Assembly: GCF_022760755.1 (NCBI RefSeq)
Contig: NZ_JAIVFP010000001.1
Coordinates: 1,964,001 to 2,028,000, forward strand
Source: Candidatus Rhodoblastus alkanivorans
Lineage (GTDB): Bacteria > Pseudomonadota > Alphaproteobacteria > Rhizobiales > Beijerinckiaceae
Direction: 5' to 3'
DNA length: 64,000 nucleotides
Shown here: piece by piece, positions 49,305-58,173 of the stretch
Position numbering within the stretch: the stretch's first letter is position 1
Layout: the number at the start of each line of letters is the position of its first letter
Made by a program: the position numbers and the translations under genes
The notes under the pieces: generated by a model
What the model saw: only the letters and a program-made list of their open reading frames with translations
Told to the model about the DNA's origin: nothing
The model's database searches: none

Positions 49305-51428
49305 ATGCGGATATTGCCCATGGATCGACGACTGGCGGGCGCGGCTTTCGCCGCGACCTGCTGTCTGACGATACCGGTCATGCAATATTACGCGTCCCGC
49401 CGCCCCATCATTCCGTCGCTTCCCGTCTATTTTCCGTCGCAGTCGCCATCCTCGGCGCAGGACGACGGCCATTGGGGCCCGCCCGATCCGTCGAAATTCG
49501 CCGGGAGCCGGAAGGACGATTCCGGCGCCGAGAAGGCGGCCGCGCATGATCTTTCTGGCGTCGCCGACACGCTGCGCTATTACGGGCAAGGCGACGTCAG
49601 GTCCGGCGACGCGGCGCTGGCGACCAGGGATCCGATGGTTCGCGACGCCGTGGAATGGACCCTGATTCGATTCCATCCCGACAAGGCGGGGCTCGACCGG
49701 GTCGTCGCGTTCCTGCGCTCCCACCCGGACTGGCCAACCGCCCAGTTGCGCAAGCGCGCTGAAGAACTCGCCGGCTCGCAAGGCGCCAAGCCTGATCGCG
49801 CCGCGGCTTATTTCGCCGAATTTCCGCCGACCACCGCCGGCGGTCGTCTCGTCTATGCCGAGCTTCTGCGCAACGATCCGGCGCGGGCGGACGAAGCGGC
49901 GCAGATCGCTCGCGATCTGTGGCGCGGCAGCGATCTGGGGCCGGCCCTGGAAAAGCGCCTGCTCAAGAATTTCTCCGGCGCGCTGACCGTTGCGGACAAA
50001 ATCTTTCGGCTCGACCGCCTGATGGAGCGCGAGCAATATTCGGCGGCGTCGCGCGCCGCCGCGCTCGCCGGCAAGGATGGACGGGCGCTCTATCGCGCCG
50101 AATCGGATCTCGCTCATGGCGCCTCCTGGACCAAGGTTGCGCGGCGCGCGCCCGCCAGCCTGCGCGGCGATCCCGGCCTGCTTTACATGCGCATTCATTC
50201 GGAACGCCACGCCAATCATATCGACGAGGCGGCCAAACTCATGCTCGCCGCGCCGCGCGATCCCGCCGTGCTGGCGAGCCCCGACGACTGGTGGGTCGAG
50301 CGCCGCCTGCTCGCGCGCAAATTGCTCGACGCCGGAGAGAACCGTCGCGCCTATCAAATCGCCGCCGAACATGCGCCGGCGTCCAACGCCGCCGACGTCG
50401 AGGCCGAGTTCACCGCCGGCTGGATCGCGCTGCGCTTCCTCAACGATCCGGCGCTCGCGGCGCCGCATTTCGACAAGCTGGCCCAGATCGCGCGTACGCC
50501 GCATTCCATCGCCCGCGCCACCTATTGGCAGGGCCGCGCCGCCGAGGCGCGCGGCCAGGACGCCAAGCGGTTTTACGCGCGGGCGGCCAATGAAACCGAG
50601 ACCTTCTATGGCCAGATGGCGCGGGCAAAACTCGGCGAGGAGCCGGTGATGCTGCGGCCGGCGCCGACGGCGGCCCAGGGCGAATCGCGCGCCGAGGTCG
50701 TGCGTGCGGTCCAACTGCTGTTCGACCTGGGCGAGCAGGACGCCGCGCGCCGGCTCGCGCTTGAAAGCGCCTCGACGCTGACCGATCCGACCCAGATGGC
50801 GGCGTTGTCGCAACTGATCGAGGCTCACAGCGACGCCCATACCGCGCTGATCGCCGGCAAGGCGGCGTTGCACCGCGGCCTCGCCATCGACAGCCTGGCT
50901 TTTCCCCTCAATGGCGTGCCCCAATATTCCGAGCTGGCCAATTCCGCGAGCCGTCCGGTGGTGCTGGCGATCGCGCGGCAGGAAAGCGCCTTCAACGCCG
51001 TGGCCAAGTCGGGCGCCGGCGCTTTCGGCCTGATGCAGATGATCGAGTCGACGGCGCGCAAGGCGGCGCAGAGCGCCGGCGTCGCCTATGACGAGCAGAA
51101 GCTGAAGAGCGACGCCGCCTTCAGCGCCCAGCTTGGCGCCTTCCACCTCGGCCAGTTGCTCACAGAATATCGCGGCAATTATATTCTCGCTTTCGCGGCC
51201 TATAACGCCGGCGGCGGCAATGTCGGCGACTGGATCAAGGCCTATGGCGATCCGCGCGCCGCCAATGTCGATCCGATCGACTGGATCGAACGCATTCCCT
51301 TTACCGAGACGCGCTATTACGTCGAGAAGATCATCGAAAACCTGCACATCTATCGCGCGCGCCTCGACGATCCGGCGCCCGATCTCGTCGCGGGCGACCT
51401 CCGGCAGACGGTCGCCGCGAGGGAGTGA
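49305..51428 (+). CDS. slt: Soluble lytic murein transglycosylase
   Basis: Slt-type enzyme (707 residues) that cleaves glycan strands to 1,6-anhydroMurNAc products. An N-terminal hydrophobic segment (about 10-27) exports it; a long alpha-superhelical middle follows, then the catalytic SLT domain (about 545-690) with Glu560 in ARQESAFN, GAFGLMQMI and AAYNAGGGNV. Its products feed the AnmK recycling step encoded at 40.6 kb. Start ATG 49305 is tentative; 49320 is an alternative. Confidence 0.95.
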   Translation: MRILPMDRRLAGAAFAATCCLTIPVMQYYASRRPIIPSLPVYFPSQSPSSAQDDGHWGPPDPSKFAGSRKDDSGAEKAAAHDLSGVADTLRYYGQGDVRSGDAALATRDPMVRDAVEWTLIRFHPDKAGLDRVVAFLRSHPDWPTAQLRKRAEELAGSQGAKPDRAAAYFAEFPPTTAGGRLVYAELLRNDPARADEAAQIARDLWRGSDLGPALEKRLLKNFSGALTVADKIFRLDRLMEREQYSAASRAAALAGKDGRALYRAESDLAHGASWTKVARRAPASLRGDPGLLYMRIHSERHANHIDEAAKLMLAAPRDPAVLASPDDWWVERRLLARKLLDAGENRRAYQIAAEHAPASNAADVEAEFTAGWIALRFLNDPALAAPHFDKLAQIARTPHSIARATYWQGRAAEARGQDAKRFYARAANETETFYGQMARAKLGEEPVMLRPAPTAAQGESRAEVVRAVQLLFDLGEQDAARRLALESASTLTDPTQMAALSQLIEAHSDAHTALIAGKAALHRGLAIDSLAFPLNGVPQYSELANSASRPVVLAIARQESAFNAVAKSGAGAFGLMQMIESTARKAAQSAGVAYDEQKLKSDAAFSAQLGAFHLGQLLTEYRGNYILAFAAYNAGGGNVGDWIKAYGDPRAANVDPIDWIERIPFTETRYYVEKIIENLHIYRARLDDPAPDLVAGDLRQTVAARE

Positions 51429-51437
51429 GGCGTTGGT

Positions 51438-52175
51438 TCAGCCGGCGCGCAGATCGGCTGCGATCCGCGCGAAGACCGCCTCGAACATTTCATGCGTGAG
51501 GACGCCAGTGTTCGTGTTGTAGCGCGAGCAATGATACGAGTCGTAAAGTGTGATGGCGCGCGATTTCAGGCGATGAACGGCGCCATGGGCGAAGGGCAGG
51601 GCCTTGGCCTTTTCGCCGAACAGGCGCAACGCGCTGTCATGGGCGATGCGTCCGAGGCAGAGAAGCGCGCGCAGGCGAGGCATGGCGGCGATCTCGCGCT
51701 CCAGAAATTCGCGGCAGGTCGCGATTTCCTGAGAGGTCGGCTTGTTCTGCGGCGGGACGCAGCGCACCGCGTTGGAAATGCGGCTTGAACGCAATTGCAA
51801 TCCGTCGTCGGCGCGTTCGCGATAAGCGCCTTCAGCAAAACCGTGGCGCAGCAGCGCGGGATAGAGCAGGTCGCCGGCCCAGTCTCCGGTGAAAGGGCGC
51901 CCGGTCCGATTGGCGCCGTGCAAGCCCGGGGCGAGGCCGAGAATCAGCAGTTCGGCGTCGAGCGGTCCGAAGGCGGGCACGGGCGCATTGAAGCCGTCGG
52001 GAAGCGCGCGGCGGTTCTCAAGGCGGAATTCACCGAGACGCGGGCAGAGGCCGCAATCCGCATCGGGCTCCAAAAAGGAAAGAGGCGCCGCCGCGGTCGT
52101 CGTCGGCGCGCCTCCTTGTCGTTCCGCGCTCGTGCTGTTTGGTCGATCTGCTTTCGCGCTGCTCGCGCGCGTCAC
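51438..52175 (-). CDS. Family-5 (UdgB-like) uracil-DNA glycosylase
   Basis: A 245-residue uracil-DNA glycosylase with an iron-sulfur cluster. Four cysteines (C41, C44, C139, C154) match the cluster ligands; motif A is GLAPGLHGANRTGRPFTGD and motif B lies in SYHCSRYNTNTG, where most relatives have HPSxxN. Family 5 (UDGb) removes uracil, ethenocytosine and hypoxanthine. It begins at a GTG that overlaps the NYN gene stop (GTGA), implying coupled translation. Confidence 0.9.
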   Translation of the reverse strand: MTRASSAKADRPNSTSAERQGGAPTTTAAAPLSFLEPDADCGLCPRLGEFRLENRRALPDGFNAPVPAFGPLDAELLILGLAPGLHGANRTGRPFTGDWAGDLLYPALLRHGFAEGAYRERADDGLQLRSSRISNAVRCVPPQNKPTSQEIATCREFLEREIAAMPRLRALLCLGRIAHDSALRLFGEKAKALPFAHGAVHRLKSRAITLYDSYHCSRYNTNTGVLTHEMFEAVFARIAADLRAG

Positions 52176-52786
52176 TCGTCGTCGTCCGCCATCTGCTCCT
52201 GCGGCGAGGCGACATTGGCCGGGCGCCGTTCCTGGAACCGCTGCATGCGTTCGGTGCGTTCCGCCGGGTCGCGGCCGATTTTGTTGGCGATATGGACGAT
52301 GTCGACGAATTCGTCGGCCTGACGACGCAATTCGTCGGCGACCATCGGCGGCTGCGTCGTAATGGTCGAGAGAACCGAAACACGCACCCCTTTGCGCTGC
52401 ACGGCCTCGACGAGCGAACGGAAGTCGCCGTCGCCCGAGAACAGCACCATATGGTCGATGTGATCGGCCATTTCCATGGCGTCCACGGCGAGTTCGATGT
52501 CCATGTTGCCCTTGACCTTGCGGCGGCCCAGAGCGTCCACGAATTCCTTCGCCGGCTTGGTGACGACGGCATAGCCATTGTAGTCGAGCCAGTCGATCAG
52601 TGGCCGGATCGAGGAATATTCCTGATCCTCGACCAGGGCAGTATAGTAGAAAGCCCTGAGCAGACGTCCCTTGGACTGAAATTCCTTCAGGAGGCGCTTG
52701 TAATCAATGTCGAAACCTAACGATTTCGCAGTTGCGTAAAGGTTTGCTCCGTCAATGAATAGCGCGATGCGTTCCGGTTCAGCCAT
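52172..52786 (-). CDS. NYN-domain (LabA/DUF88) RNase-like protein
   Basis: A 204-residue PIN-like NYN-domain protein. The acidic metal-binding residues are visible in ALFIDGANLYATAKSLGF, the central KGNMDIELAVDAMEMAD and LFSGDGDFRSLVEAVQRKG. The family cleaves RNA, although its targets are mostly unknown. A long acidic C-terminal tail follows (MADDDE). The gene commonly lies near dapA/smpB/rpoZ in Rhizobiales. It overlaps the UDG gene by 4 nt. Confidence 0.92.
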   Translation of the reverse strand: MAEPERIALFIDGANLYATAKSLGFDIDYKRLLKEFQSKGRLLRAFYYTALVEDQEYSSIRPLIDWLDYNGYAVVTKPAKEFVDALGRRKVKGNMDIELAVDAMEMADHIDHMVLFSGDGDFRSLVEAVQRKGVRVSVLSTITTQPPMVADELRRQADEFVDIVHIANKIGRDPAERTERMQRFQERRPANVASPQEQMADDDE

Positions 52787-53244
52787 TATCAATTTCCACT
52801 TCTAGTTGAAGTTGATGGATAATCAGTTTGTTTGCGGTTCATGTTTTGACATTGCTCTATCGCAAAAAACGGGAAATGCAAGTTACGTTTTTATGAAGTT
52901 TCGGCGATGGCGCCAAAAATCGGAGGTGGCAAGTTCGGAGTCGTTATTTTACGGAAATTCGGGGCCAAGGCTGCTGCAATCCGTTTCCCGTCGCTTGGGG
53001 CCGCCCGACGCCGCCTTCGCGTCGAAACCGCGCCAACATGATTGAATATCGCTGAAGATTGTGTTCCTACAATGATTTGTCAATCGTTTTGTCAATGGCG
53101 AGGCGCTGCTCGAGCCTAAAGTTCGAATCTGGCTATTTTGCGAAAGCGCCAGGAACGCGGAGATTCGCGGGACTTGCCTTGACAGCCCCTTTCATGTATG
53201 CAGGCAAATTCCCTACATCGTCTGTTCTCCAGGAGTGTGGCCGA
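52787..53244. other. AT-richer divergent region NYN/rpoZ
   Basis: About 460 bp without a credible gene. On the minus strand two TTGACA hexamers stand 12 bp apart (53090-53095 and 53078-53083); the first has TTGTAG at a 17-bp distance (53072-53067), a possible promoter for the NYN gene. On the plus strand TTGCCT (53174-53179) and TATGCA (53197-53202) are 17 bp apart and could serve rpoZ. A 79-codon open frame at 52806-53045 starts with TTG and shows no family features. Confidence 0.4.
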
Positions 53245-53628
53245 ATGGCTCGCGTCACCGTAGAAGACTGCATTGACAAGGTCGACAACCGCTTCGACCT
53301 CGTTCTACTCGCCAGCCATCGTGCGCGGATGATTTCATCCGGCGCGCCAATCACCATTTCGCGCGATAACGACAAGAATCCGGTCGTCGCGCTGCGCGAG
53401 ATCGCTGACGAGACCGTCGCGCCCGAAGACCTCAAGGAAGATTTCATCCATTCGCTGCAGCAGCATGTCGAGGTGGACGAGCCCGAGGCGGAAGTCGTGC
53501 CCACTCTTGTCACGCCGGTCAGCGACGCCGCTGGCGATGTCCAGTTCGACCGCATGACCGAGGAAGATCTGCTGCGCGGACTGGAAGGCTTGGTGCCGCC
53601 GGCGGAAACCGAAGACGATTCCGAATAA
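53245..53628 (+). CDS. rpoZ: RNA polymerase omega subunit
   Basis: Omega (127 residues) stabilises beta prime. [32 protein letters not shown] and the [14 protein letters not shown] segment are characteristic. An acidic C-terminal tail of about 55 residues, as in other Rhizobiales, follows. The ATG at 53245 has GGAG upstream; a longer open frame upstream is not used. It precedes rsh, the classic rpoZ-spoT order. Confidence 0.97.
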   Translation: MARVTVEDCIDKVDNRFDLVLLASHRARMISSGAPITISRDNDKNPVVALREIADETVAPEDLKEDFIHSLQQHVEVDEPEAEVVPTLVTPVSDAAGDVQFDRMTEEDLLRGLEGLVPPAETEDDSE

Positions 53629-53817
53629 GGCGTCGCTTGCGCCGCAGCCGCCTCTCGCGCAAGCCGCGCGGGAGGCTTTTTGTTTCCCGCGCCCCGTCGT
53701 GTGGTTTCCATCAGTTTTTTTAGCGTTCCGGCGCGCGCCGCGCTTGCCGCGGACCGTCGCTCCGCTGATATTGCTGAAGTACGCTTTTCCACTCCGGTCC
53801 TGGAGATTTTCGTCGGC

Positions 53818-56001
53818 ATGATGCGGCAATACGAACTCGTCGATCGCGTTCGCAAATATAATCCGCACACCGACGAAGACCTGCTCAACCGCGCCTATGT
53901 CTATGCCATGCGCGCCCATGGCCAGCAGAAGCGCGCTTCCGGGGATCCCTATTTCACCCATCCGCTCGAAGTCGCCGCGATCCTCACCGAACTGAAGCTC
54001 GACGACGCGACCATCGTCGCGGCCGTTCTGCACGATACGATCGAGGACACCGGCGCCACCAAGGCCGAAATCGATTCCCTGTTCGGCCACGAGATCGGCC
54101 GTCTCGTCGATGGCCTGACCAAGCTGAAAAAGCTCGATCTCGTCTCCAAACGCGCGGCGCAGGCGGAAAATTTCCGCAAGCTGCTGCTGGCGATCGCCGA
54201 GGACGTGCGCGTGCTGCTGGTGAAGCTCGCGGACCGGCTGCACAATATGCGCACGCTGCATTACGTCTCGCCGGACAAAAGGGCGCGGATCGCCCAGGAG
54301 ACGCTCGACATTTATGCGCCGCTGGCCGGGCGTATGGGCATGCAGAATCTGCGCAACGAGCTGGAGAATCTCTCGTTCAGATATCTGATGCCCGAAGCTT
54401 TCGCGATGGTGTCGACGCGGCTCGAGGATTTGCGCGAAACGAACCGCGAGCTGATCAAGACCATCGAGGACGAACTGACCGAAGAGCTGGCGCTGCGCGG
54501 CATCGAGGCCGAGGTCCACGGGCGCCAGAAACAGCCCTATTCGGTATGGAGCAAGATGGAGCGCAAGTCGCTCTCCTTCGAGCAGCTTTCGGACATTTTC
54601 GGCTTCCGCGTCGTCGTCGGCGACGTCGACGAGTGCTACAGGGTCATCGGCGTCGTCCACACCAAATGGCCCATGGTGCCCGGCCGCTTCAAGGATTACA
54701 TCTCGACGCCCAAGCAGAACGACTACCGCTCGATCCACACCACGGTGGTCGGGCCGGGCCGCCAGCGCGTCGAACTGCAAGTGCGCACGCGCGAGATGCA
54801 CGAGATCGCGCGCTACGGGATTGCGGCGCATTCGTTCTACAAGGACCAGCCCGACGCGCCGGCGCCCGTGCTCTCGCACGAGAGCAGCGCCTACCAATGG
54901 CTCAAGCGCACGATCGACATGCTGGCGGAAGGGTCGAGTCCGGAAGAGTTTCTGGAGCACACAAGGCTGGAGCTGTTCCACGACCAGGTGTTCTGCTTCA
55001 CTCCAAAGGGCCGCCTGATCGCGCTGCCGCGCGGCGCGACGCCGATCGACTTCGCCTATGCTGTCCACACCAGCGTCGGCAATTCGGCGGTGGGCGCCAA
55101 GATCAACGGGCGCATCGCGCCTTTGCTCGCGCCGCTCGACAATGGCGACGAGGTGGAGATCGTGCGCGCGGAAGGCCAGATCCCGCCGGCCGCGTGGGAA
55201 ACGATCGCGGTCACCGGCAAGGCGCGCGCGGCGATCCGGCGCGCCACCCGCGACGCCGTGCGCGCGCAATATGCCGGCCTCGGCCGCCAGATCGTGTTGC
55301 GCGCCTTCGAGCGCGCCGGCAAGAAATTCTCCGAGGACAAGCTGCGTCCGTCCCTGCCGCGCCTTGCGCACTCCAACATCGAGGATGTACTGGCGGCGGT
55401 CGGGCGGGGGGAAATGTTCTCGGGCGACGTGGTGAAGGCGGTCTATCCCGATTTCAAGGAAGAGCGGAAGGCGCCGGCGCCCGACCGCTCCGAGCCCGGC
55501 TGGTTCCGCATGCAGAAGGCCCAGGGCGTCGAGTTCAAGTCGCCACATAATGGCGAGGCGGTGCCGATCCGCGGTCTCCAGGGCGACCTGCCGGTGAGTT
55601 TCGCGCCCAACGGCGCGGTGCCGGGCGACCGCATCGTCGGCATCATGACGCCGGGCGAGGGGATCACGGTCTATCCGATCCAGTCGCCGGCGCTCGAAGC
55701 CTTCGACGACCAGCCGGAGCGCTGGCTCGATGTGCGCTGGGACGTCGAGGACGCCCAGGCCCTGTTTCCGGCCAGGATCATGGTCGCGGCGATCAACGAG
55801 CCGGGCAGCCTCGGCGCGGTGGCGGCTCTGATCGGCGAACAGGGCGCCAATATCGACGATGTGAAATTCAACAAGAAATCCCCGGACTTCCGCGAGATCA
55901 GCTTCGACGTTCAGGTCTTCGACCTGAAACACCTCAATGATATTCTCTCTCGCCTGCGCATGTTGCCGATGGTCCACAGCGTCGAGAGGGTGATCGGCTG
56001 A
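53818..56001 (+). CDS. rsh: Bifunctional (p)ppGpp synthetase/hydrolase
   Basis: RSH enzyme of 727 residues controlling the stringent response. The HD hydrolase domain retains HDTIED (72-77). The synthetase has the RFKD (290-293) RXKD motif of bifunctional enzymes rather than the EXDD of monofunctional RelA, and YRSIHTTVVGPGRQRVELQVRT. TGS (about 390-450) and C-terminal ACT (about 650-727) domains follow. All activities appear intact, as expected for the single Rsh of alphaproteobacteria. Start ATG 53818 or 53821. Confidence 0.97.
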   Translation: MMRQYELVDRVRKYNPHTDEDLLNRAYVYAMRAHGQQKRASGDPYFTHPLEVAAILTELKLDDATIVAAVLHDTIEDTGATKAEIDSLFGHEIGRLVDGLTKLKKLDLVSKRAAQAENFRKLLLAIAEDVRVLLVKLADRLHNMRTLHYVSPDKRARIAQETLDIYAPLAGRMGMQNLRNELENLSFRYLMPEAFAMVSTRLEDLRETNRELIKTIEDELTEELALRGIEAEVHGRQKQPYSVWSKMERKSLSFEQLSDIFGFRVVVGDVDECYRVIGVVHTKWPMVPGRFKDYISTPKQNDYRSIHTTVVGPGRQRVELQVRTREMHEIARYGIAAHSFYKDQPDAPAPVLSHESSAYQWLKRTIDMLAEGSSPEEFLEHTRLELFHDQVFCFTPKGRLIALPRGATPIDFAYAVHTSVGNSAVGAKINGRIAPLLAPLDNGDEVEIVRAEGQIPPAAWETIAVTGKARAAIRRATRDAVRAQYAGLGRQIVLRAFERAGKKFSEDKLRPSLPRLAHSNIEDVLAAVGRGEMFSGDVVKAVYPDFKEERKAPAPDRSEPGWFRMQKAQGVEFKSPHNGEAVPIRGLQGDLPVSFAPNGAVPGDRIVGIMTPGEGITVYPIQSPALEAFDDQPERWLDVRWDVEDAQALFPARIMVAAINEPGSLGAVAALIGEQGANIDDVKFNKKSPDFREISFDVQVFDLKHLNDILSRLRMLPMVHSVERVIG

Positions 56002-56023
56002 AAATGTCCGAAAGGCCCAAGCG

Positions 56024-56908
56024 ATGAGTTCCGCGAAAAAAATCCGCCTCGGCGTCAATGTCGATCATGTCGCCACGCTGCGCAACGCGCGCGGCGGCGC
56101 CGTTCCCGATCCCGTTCGCGCGGCGCAGATCGCCTTGGCGGCGGGCGCCGACGGGATCACCGCGCATCTGCGCGAGGATCGCCGCCATATTCAGGACGAG
56201 GACATGCGCCGCCTCAAGGAGGCAATCAACGCGCCCTTGAATTTCGAAATGGCGGCGACCGAGCAGATGCTCGACATCGCCTTGAAAATCCGGCCTCACG
56301 CCTGTTGCCTGGTGCCGGAGAAGCGCACCGAGCGCACCACCGAAGGCGGGTTGGACGTCGTTGGCGGACGTGACCGCCTCGCCCCTTTCGTCGATGAGCT
56401 GTCGCGCGCCGGCGTGCGCGTGTCCTTGTTCATCGAGCCTTCCATGGAGGCGCTCGCCGCCGCCAAAGAGGTGAAGGCGCCGGTGGTCGAGCTGCATACG
56501 GGCGCCTGGTGCCACGCGCTTGAAATCGGTGAGAGGGAGAAGGCCGTAGCCGAATTCGCGCGGCTGCGGGCCGCGGCTGTGGAAGCCGAGCGGCTTGGCA
56601 TCGAATGTCACGCCGGCCATGGGCTGGACTTCGACACGGCCCGGGAAATCGCCGCCTTTCCCCAGATCGTCGAGCTGAACATCGGTCATTTCCTGGTCGC
56701 GGAGGCGATCTTCATCGGCCTCGACGCCGCGATCCAGCGGATGATCGCGGCGATTTCCCAGGGACGCGGCGAAACGTCGCCGCAATTGGGGGAGCGACGC
56801 GGCGAAACGTCGCCGCAATTGGGGGAGCGACGCGGCGAAACATCGCCGCCATCGGCGGAGGGACGCGGCGAAACATCGCCGCTATTGGGGGAAGGGCGCG
56901 GCCTGTGA
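56024..56908 (+). CDS. pdxJ: Pyridoxine 5'-phosphate synthase with repeat-derived tail
   Basis: PdxJ (294 residues) joins DXP and 3-amino-2-oxopropyl phosphate to make PNP (vitamin B6). The TIM-barrel body is normal: [55 protein letters not shown] and GHGLDFDTA. From about residue 248 the protein leaves the family and becomes four 11-residue repeats ([11 protein letters not shown] and variants). Normal PdxJ is about 240-250 residues. The repeat DNA forms hairpins. The TGA overlaps the acpS GTG. Confidence 0.97.
   Translation: MSSAKKIRLGVNVDHVATLRNARGGAVPDPVRAAQIALAAGADGITAHLREDRRHIQDEDMRRLKEAINAPLNFEMAATEQMLDIALKIRPHACCLVPEKRTERTTEGGLDVVGGRDRLAPFVDELSRAGVRVSLFIEPSMEALAAAKEVKAPVVELHTGAWCHALEIGEREKAVAEFARLRAAAVEAERLGIECHAGHGLDFDTAREIAAFPQIVELNIGHFLVAEAIFIGLDAAIQRMIAAISQGRGETSPQLGERRGETSPQLGERRGETSPPSAEGRGETSPLLGEGRGL
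56765..56905 (+). repeat. In-frame tandem array of hairpin-forming 33-bp repeats
   Basis: Four full 33-bp units (starting at 56765, 56798, 56831 and 56864) and a 9-bp partial fifth lie inside the pdxJ reading frame. Each unit holds GCGGCGA-AACG-TCGCCGC, a perfect 7-bp stem; units 3 and 4 have AACA in the loop with the stem kept. The unit also holds a TTGGGGGAG stretch; the last one sits close to the acpS start and may act as its Shine-Dalgarno. No unique spacers separate the units, so this is not a CRISPR. Confidence 0.9.
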
Positions 56909-57306
56909 TCGTCGGCCTTGGCGTCGATCTTTGCGACATCCGCCGCGTCGAGCGGGTGCTGGAGAAATATGGCGACCGCTTCACCCGCCGCTGTTTCACG
57001 GCCATCGAGCGCGCCAAGGCCGACGGCCGCAAGGCCCGCGCCGCGACCTACGCCAAAAGATTCGCCGCCAAGGAAGCCTGCGCCAAGGCGCTCGGCACCG
57101 GGCTGGGGCAGGGCGTGGGCTGGCAGGAAATGGGCGTGGTGAACGACGCTTTCGGCAAGCCGTCGCTGGAGCTGTCCGGCGCCGCCGCCGAGCGCTTGGC
57201 GCGTCTCACGCCGCCGGGCCATGAGGCCCGCGTCCATCTGACGCTCACCGACGAATATCCGCTCGCCCAGGCGCAGGTAATGATCGAGGCTTTGGCGAAG
57301 TCCTGA
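56905..57306 (+). CDS. acpS: Holo-[acyl-carrier-protein] synthase
   Basis: AcpS (133 residues) transfers phosphopantetheine from CoA to apo-[14 protein letters not shown] carries the metal-binding Asp, and [17 protein letters not shown] carries the second Glu. The start is GTG at 56905, overlapping the pdxJ TGA (GTGA). Its Shine-Dalgarno (GGGGGAAGGG, 56887-56896) lies in the last copy of the pdxJ repeat. In many Rhizobiales lepB-rnc-era would follow; here an accessory segment does. Confidence 0.96.
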   Translation: MIVGLGVDLCDIRRVERVLEKYGDRFTRRCFTAIERAKADGRKARAATYAKRFAAKEACAKALGTGLGQGVGWQEMGVVNDAFGKPSLELSGAAAERLARLTPPGHEARVHLTLTDEYPLAQAQVMIEALAKS

Positions 57307-57639
57307 TTGGCTCGTCTCGCCGCCCGGCGCGCCAATTCCGGCGAAAGCGGCGGGGGTGGAAATCATTTGGACAGGATAAAACCCGTCTGGAATTGCGGAT
57401 CATTGTTGTTTGTTTGTTCAATATGAAACGTCCGCGCCGGCGTGGGCTATTTCGGGGCGCCGTCCACTGTAACCCATGTCACCGTAACCCCGTAGCCACC
57501 GTAACCAGCGGGACGAACTTTCCGCTGGAGTCCAAAATGTTTCGGTTTAATCTGGCTGGCAGGGCGCCCCCACAAGGGGGGCCTGTACCTCCCCGCGTGG
57601 GGGCAAAACGGATGTTGATATAACTCAACGGAGGAGCAG
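57307..57639. repeat. Repeat-rich junction after acpS
   Basis: About 330 bp without a gene. It contains three copies of a CACYGTAAC motif (57465-57473, 57480-57488, 57497-57505), the middle one as CATGTCACCGTAAC, which matches the ends of the nearby RAYT element. Two GC hairpins follow: GCCCCC-ACAA-GGGGGC (57566-57581) and CTCCCC-GCGT-GGGG (57589-57602), just before a small gene at 57640. Confidence 0.6.
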
Positions 57640-57792
57640 ATGGACCTGATCCTGATTATTCTTGTACTGTTTCTCCTTTTCGGGGGCGGGTTTGGCTATT
57701 CTCGGTGGGGATATGGGGGCGGCATCGGTATCGGCGGTGTCTTGCTGATCGTGCTTGTCGTATATTTGTTGTTCGGACACGGCAGATTGTGA
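57640..57792 (+). CDS. Small hydrophobic protein (DUF3309-like)
   Basis: A 50-residue protein of two hydrophobic stretches (LILIILVLFLLFGGG and GGVLLIVLVVYLLFG) joined by a Gly/Tyr/Trp-rich turn (FGYSRWGYGGGIGIG). The layout resembles DUF3309-type small membrane proteins. A strong SD (GGAGGAG) precedes the ATG. Function unknown; similarity is by pattern only. Confidence 0.7.
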   Translation: MDLILIILVLFLLFGGGFGYSRWGYGGGIGIGGVLLIVLVVYLLFGHGRL

Positions 57793-57958
57793 TTTTTCTC
57801 CGTTCTGGCGCAGTTTTCTCATTGTACCGCATCAGCGGCGTCATCGCCCCTGCAATTCATGAACTCTTGAGCCATCAACACCCAAACCAAGGGCTTTCTA
57901 TTTCCATTCATCCTCGGTGGCGAAAGAGTGTCGCTACCTTACCAGCGCAGGTGGGTCT

Positions 57959-58141
57959 ATGCTTTCGGTTTTGATCGCGGTTTTGATTATCATCGTCGTC
58001 GGCGCAATTTGTTATTGGGCCATCGATAAATTTGTTGATGATGGCCGGTTGGCAAATCTTCTCAAACTCCTCGTGGGGCTGATTTGCCTGGCGGCCATAC
58101 TTCATCGGGTGTTGCCGCTGGCGGGAATTAATTGGCTGTAG
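57959..58141 (+). CDS. Small two-helix membrane protein (Thivi_2564-like)
   Basis: A 60-residue membrane protein: helix 1 LSVLIAVLIIIVVGAICYWAI, a polar linker (DKFVDDGRLANLL), helix 2 KLLVGLICLAAIL, and a short tail. The pattern resembles the Thivi_2564 family, often found on phages and islands. AGGTGGG precedes the ATG. A RAYT-type repeat begins 5 bp after its stop codon. Function unknown. Confidence 0.7.
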   Translation: MLSVLIAVLIIIVVGAICYWAIDKFVDDGRLANLLKLLVGLICLAAILHRVLPLAGINWL

Positions 58142-58173
58142 TTGCGGTTACGGTGCCCGGCCGGCGGTTCGGC

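Noticed and set aside
52806-53045. 79-codon plus-strand gene in the NYN/rpoZ gap
   Set aside because: It starts with TTG without an SD, has no signal or domain, and overlaps likely promoter DNA.
53335-56058. Minus-strand open frame of about 900 codons opposite rsh
   Set aside because: It is an antisense shadow of the GC-rich rsh and rpoZ genes, with biased composition and no recognisable domain.
56765-56905. CRISPR array
   Set aside because: The repeats are directly joined with no unique spacers, lie in a coding frame, and no cas genes are present.
57705-57974. 89-codon open frame across the two small membrane-protein genes
   Set aside because: It overlaps both better-supported small genes, which have SDs and membrane patterns, and has no features of its own.
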